DNA from: CAIMZW01 sp037142435
GTDB lineage: Bacteria; Actinomycetota; Actinomycetes; Nanopelagicales; Nanopelagicaceae
Assembly: GCA_037142435.1 (NCBI GenBank)
Contig: JBAXAO010000011.1
Location: 1-33,585, forward strand
Reading direction: 5' to 3'
DNA length: 33,585 nt
Shown here: piece after piece, positions 31,570 through 33,585 of the stretch
How the letters are laid out: every line of letters begins with the position of its first letter
Numbering within the stretch: position 1 is the first letter of the stretch
Program-made: the position numbers and the translations under genes
The notes under the pieces: model-generated
What the model was told of the DNA's origin: nothing
What the model saw: only the letters and a program-made list of their open reading frames with translations
Database searches by the model: none

Positions 31570-32822
31570 ATCCGTCCCAAATCTTTAAGCAGGTTTTCCG
31601 CCATTGGCCCTGATCGTCTTTCACTCTTATTTCGTTCCATCTCGCGTTGAATAAGTTCTTGATTTAAGTCTGTGAAAGTCAGATCGGGCATGGTGCCATC
31701 AAAGGCGCTTTGAATGAGGTTGCGAATTAATTCACGAGTAATTGGGCGACCGCCTAGACCTGCAATGGCAGTTGAAATAGGAATCGATGTTCCGCCCATC
31801 GCAGTGCGGACATTGGAGGAAACTATTCCGCCGATACCCGGGGCGAATGCTCGTTCGACGACGACAATCTTTTGCGCGTTCTTGAGTTGAGCATGGACTG
31901 CATCCAGTGGGAATGGGCGGAAGGAAGTAATGCCCATGACTCCGACTTTGACTCCAGTTGCACGCAGTTCATCGACCACATCTTTGATCGTTCCGAGTAC
32001 TGATCCCAACGCCACTAGAACGACCTCGGCGCCATCGACCATATAGCTGGTGACTAGTCCGTCGACATCGTGCTCGCCAGCGGCTGGGCGACCAAAGATT
32101 TCGGTAAATTTTGAAGAAAGTTCTGGAAGTAGATCCAGCGCCTGGAGTTGCTTTACATGCGCCAAATACCGAACTTCGGTAAATGCCTCTGGCCCGACCA
32201 TGGCGCCGATAGAGACTGGATCCATAGGGTCCAAAACCTGACGAGGTACGTACGGTGGCAAGAACAAATCCACTTGATCGCGTTCGACGATATCGATCTC
32301 TTCCATAGCGTGGGTTAAAACAAAGCCATCCATACAGACCATAACCGGCAAGGAGATTTCTTCGGCCAAGCGGAAAGCCAAGATATGAAGGTCAGCGGCG
32401 GATTGGTTGTCTTGCGCATACAGTTGAATCCAACCCGAATCGCGTTGGCTCATGGAATCGCTGTGATCGTTCCAAATATTAATGGGTGCGCCGATGGCCC
32501 GGTTTGCCAAGGTCATAACAATCGGAAGTCCAAGACCAGAAGCGTTGTATACGGGTTCGACCATAAACAACAATCCTTGGCTGGCGGTGGCGGTGTAGGT
32601 TCGAGCGCCAGTTGCAGAGGATCCAATGGCCACCGACATTGCCGAATACTCGGATTCGACGTTTACAAATTCGCAATTGTCGATCTCACCTAAGCGCACA
32701 ATCTCATCAAGCGCTTCAACAATGTGGGTTTGCGGAGAAATGGGATAGGCACAAATTACTGCCGGACGACAGGCGGCGATGGTCTCGGCTACGGCGCGAG
32801 ATCCTTCAATTTGCTTGCGCAT
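31566..32822 (-). CDS. porA: 2-oxoacid:ferredoxin oxidoreductase alpha subunit (PorA-like)
   Basis: The 418-residue alpha subunit contains the family blocks: YPISPQTHIVEALDEIV, NVESEYSAMSVAIGSSATGARTYTATASQGL, LANRAIGAPINIWNDHSDSM, and a C-terminal transketolase-C-like region (VLVALGSVLGTIKDVVDELRATGVKVGVMGITSFRPFP). It completes the active site with the beta subunit. The start overlaps the gamma subunit by 17 nt and the end overlaps beta by 4 nt, so the four genes are cotranslated. The WNDHSDSM and SPQTHIVE details match the pyruvate/2-ketoisovalerate type with four separate polypeptides. Confidence 0.92.
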   Translation of the reverse strand: MRKQIEGSRAVAETIAACRPAVICAYPISPQTHIVEALDEIVRLGEIDNCEFVNVESEYSAMSVAIGSSATGARTYTATASQGLLFMVEPVYNASGLGLPIVMTLANRAIGAPINIWNDHSDSMSQRDSGWIQLYAQDNQSAADLHILAFRLAEEISLPVMVCMDGFVLTHAMEEIDIVERDQVDLFLPPYVPRQVLDPMDPVSIGAMVGPEAFTEVRYLAHVKQLQALDLLPELSSKFTEIFGRPAAGEHDVDGLVTSYMVDGAEVVLVALGSVLGTIKDVVDELRATGVKVGVMGITSFRPFPLDAVHAQLKNAQKIVVVERAFAPGIGGIVSSNVRTAMGGTSIPISTAIAGLGGRPITRELIRNLIQSAFDGTMPDLTFTDLNQELIQREMERNKSERRSGPMAENLLKDLGRI

Positions 32823-33396
32823 GTTTTAATTCCTCAAGCTCTCCGATGACGAATTCATATGCTTCTTGGGCCGCGGCAATATTCCCGTTGGCAATCTTCT
32901 CTGGAAAACGATCTTTGATCGCGGCAACAACTGATTCCAGTTTGACTCTTCCCGTAGCAGCGGCGAAGCCACCCAAAAGCGCCGCATTTGGCATTGCTCG
33001 ACCCACATGCTTAAAGGCAATGTCCGATGCGGGAACTATGAGGTTTCGATTTGCCGAACGGCCTTCCACATAATCATTAAGCCCTAATTCGCTAAATGAC
33101 TTGGTGGTATTAATTATCAAATATCCATCTTGATGAGCACCGGAAAAGACATCGACCGAGTGCAACAAGGTTGGATCTTGAATGATGATGGCATCTGGCT
33201 GCAGGATTGGCTCACGCAAACGAATCTGATTTTCACTGATTCGGCAATATGCAACGACCGGCGCACCAGTACGCTCGGAACCAAAGCTAGGGAATGCTTG
33301 TGCGTGCGAGCCGTCAAGAAATGCGGCAACGCTCAGTAACTCGGCGGCAGTAACGACGCCTTGTCCACCTCTCCCGTGGATTCGAACTTGAAACAC
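32806..33396 (-). CDS. porG: 2-oxoacid:ferredoxin oxidoreductase gamma subunit (PorG-like)
   Basis: The 196-residue gamma subunit begins MFQVRIHGRGGQGVVTAAELLSVAAFLDG, the family signature, and continues AQAFPSFGSERTGAPVVAYCRIS, then ends in a helical region. It binds the CoA-facing part of the catalytic core in four-subunit POR/VOR enzymes. It heads the gamma-alpha-beta-ferredoxin operon. A GTG start at 33396 lies 6 nt after a TACGCT box, so it is probably leaderless. An upstream direct-repeat pair lies at 33442-33520. Confidence 0.93.
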   Translation of the reverse strand: MFQVRIHGRGGQGVVTAAELLSVAAFLDGSHAQAFPSFGSERTGAPVVAYCRISENQIRLREPILQPDAIIIQDPTLLHSVDVFSGAHQDGYLIINTTKSFSELGLNDYVEGRSANRNLIVPASDIAFKHVGRAMPNAALLGGFAAATGRVKLESVVAAIKDRFPEKIANGNIAAAQEAYEFVIGELEELKHAQAN

Positions 33397-33402
33397 CCTT
33401 GA

Positions 33403-33408
33403 AGCGTA
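33403..33408 (-). promoter_or_regulatory. -10 element TACGCT, leaderless promoter for the porGAB operon
   Basis: The minus strand reads TACGCT, TCAAGG, GTG. TANNNT with 6-nt spacing before the GTG start. Confidence 0.45.
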
Positions 33409-33441
33409 TTACTCAAAAGCATTGATTTACGCTGATTTTAG

Positions 33442-33520
33442 ACATTCTGGAGAGGCTGGAGTGCTAGCCCTAAGTGATTAGAAACATTCTGCGCATTTTG
33501 TCCAGATAGGAGTGTTAACC
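33442..33520. repeat. Paired direct repeats in the divergent promoter region
   Basis: ACATTCTG occurs at 33442-33449 and 33484-33491. GGAGTGCTAGCC (33458-33469) is repeated as GGAGTGTTAACC (33509-33520), 10 of 12 identical. The two kinds alternate, so each unit has one of each. They lie between the porGAB operon and the plus-strand gene at 33559 and may be regulator sites. Confidence 0.45.
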
Positions 33521-33546
33521 ACTGCTCCCTTTAGGTAAGTGGAGAT

Positions 33547-33552
33547 TAAAAT
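33547..33552 (+). promoter_or_regulatory. -10 element TAAAAT, leaderless promoter
   Basis: TAAAAT, CTACTC, ATG. Same spacing as the other leaderless starts. Confidence 0.45.
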
Positions 33553-33558
33553 CTACTC

Positions 33559-33585
33559 ATGCGTAGGAAGACCGATTGGCTTCTC
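33559..33585 (+). CDS. Start of a probable gene, runs off window
   Basis: Only nine codons (MRRKTDWLL) are visible before the window ends. The case for a gene rests on the -10 box at the standard 6-nt spacing and on the divergent arrangement with the porGAB operon. Product unknown. Confidence 0.35.

Noticed and set aside
1..33585. CRISPR arrays, tRNA/rRNA genes, insertion sequences or prophage
   Set aside because: No regularly spaced repeats, cloverleaf or rRNA sequence, transposase motifs or phage structural genes were seen on either strand.

Overview
The window is about 33.6 kb of gene-dense bacterial DNA of moderate GC. It has no rRNA, tRNA, CRISPR array or insertion sequence that I can see. 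Several features point to an actinobacterium, probably a free-living aquatic type with moderate GC such as the Nanopelagicales/acI group (inference). These are: many start codons placed exactly 6 nt after a TANNNT -10 element (leaderless transcripts), GTG/TTG starts, a PH-like small protein of an actinobacterial type, DinB/mycothiol-type enzymes, and secreted proteins ending in a short Cys-Lys-Gly / Pro-Lys-Cys-Pro motif.

Layout. 1-2989 (minus): partial MFS transporter, DinB-like protein, TRIC-type channel, UbiA prenyltransferase. 3045-5816 (plus): TPP riboswitch followed by thiB and thiP, with no thiQ next to them. 5803-12195 (minus): a binding-protein ABC transporter (binding protein, two permeases, ATPase) with a glycerophosphodiesterase-inositol monophosphatase fusion at one end and a ROK kinase-like gene at the other. 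12241-13272 (minus): secreted SGNH-like protein. 13391-15652 (plus): Ig-like repeat protein, trhO and a terminator. 15659-18236 (minus): YCII / AHSA1-MDMPI fusion / ArsR operon with a palindromic operator, then pirin. 18341-21641: small membrane protein, OmpR-type two-component system, secreted Ala-rich protein, phosphoribosyltransferase. 21665-25376 (minus): tandem paralogous secreted trypsin-like proteases. 25444-26865 (minus): argG. 27018-28932 (plus): large secreted putative metalloprotein with two inserted modules, then a PH-like small protein. 28929-33396 (minus): four-gene 2-oxoacid:ferredoxin oxidoreductase operon whose last gene fuses a GltD-like flavoprotein to a ferredoxin. 33559-end (plus): the start of a probable further gene.

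How the genes work together. The most system-like part is the ABC/GDPD-IMPase/ROK block. It reads as uptake of a phosphorylated polyol, sugar or glycerophosphodiester, followed by hydrolysis, dephosphorylation and rephosphorylation (inference). The two-component system has 11-bp phased TTGTGAA direct repeats in its own promoter region, and related GTGAGG repeats with the same phasing lie upstream of the first secreted protease, so the two may be linked. The ferredoxin oxidoreductase operon would convert a 2-oxoacid to acyl-CoA and hand electrons through its fused ferredoxin/flavin subunit to NAD(P)(H) or another acceptor. No gap longer than 300 bases lacks a gene.
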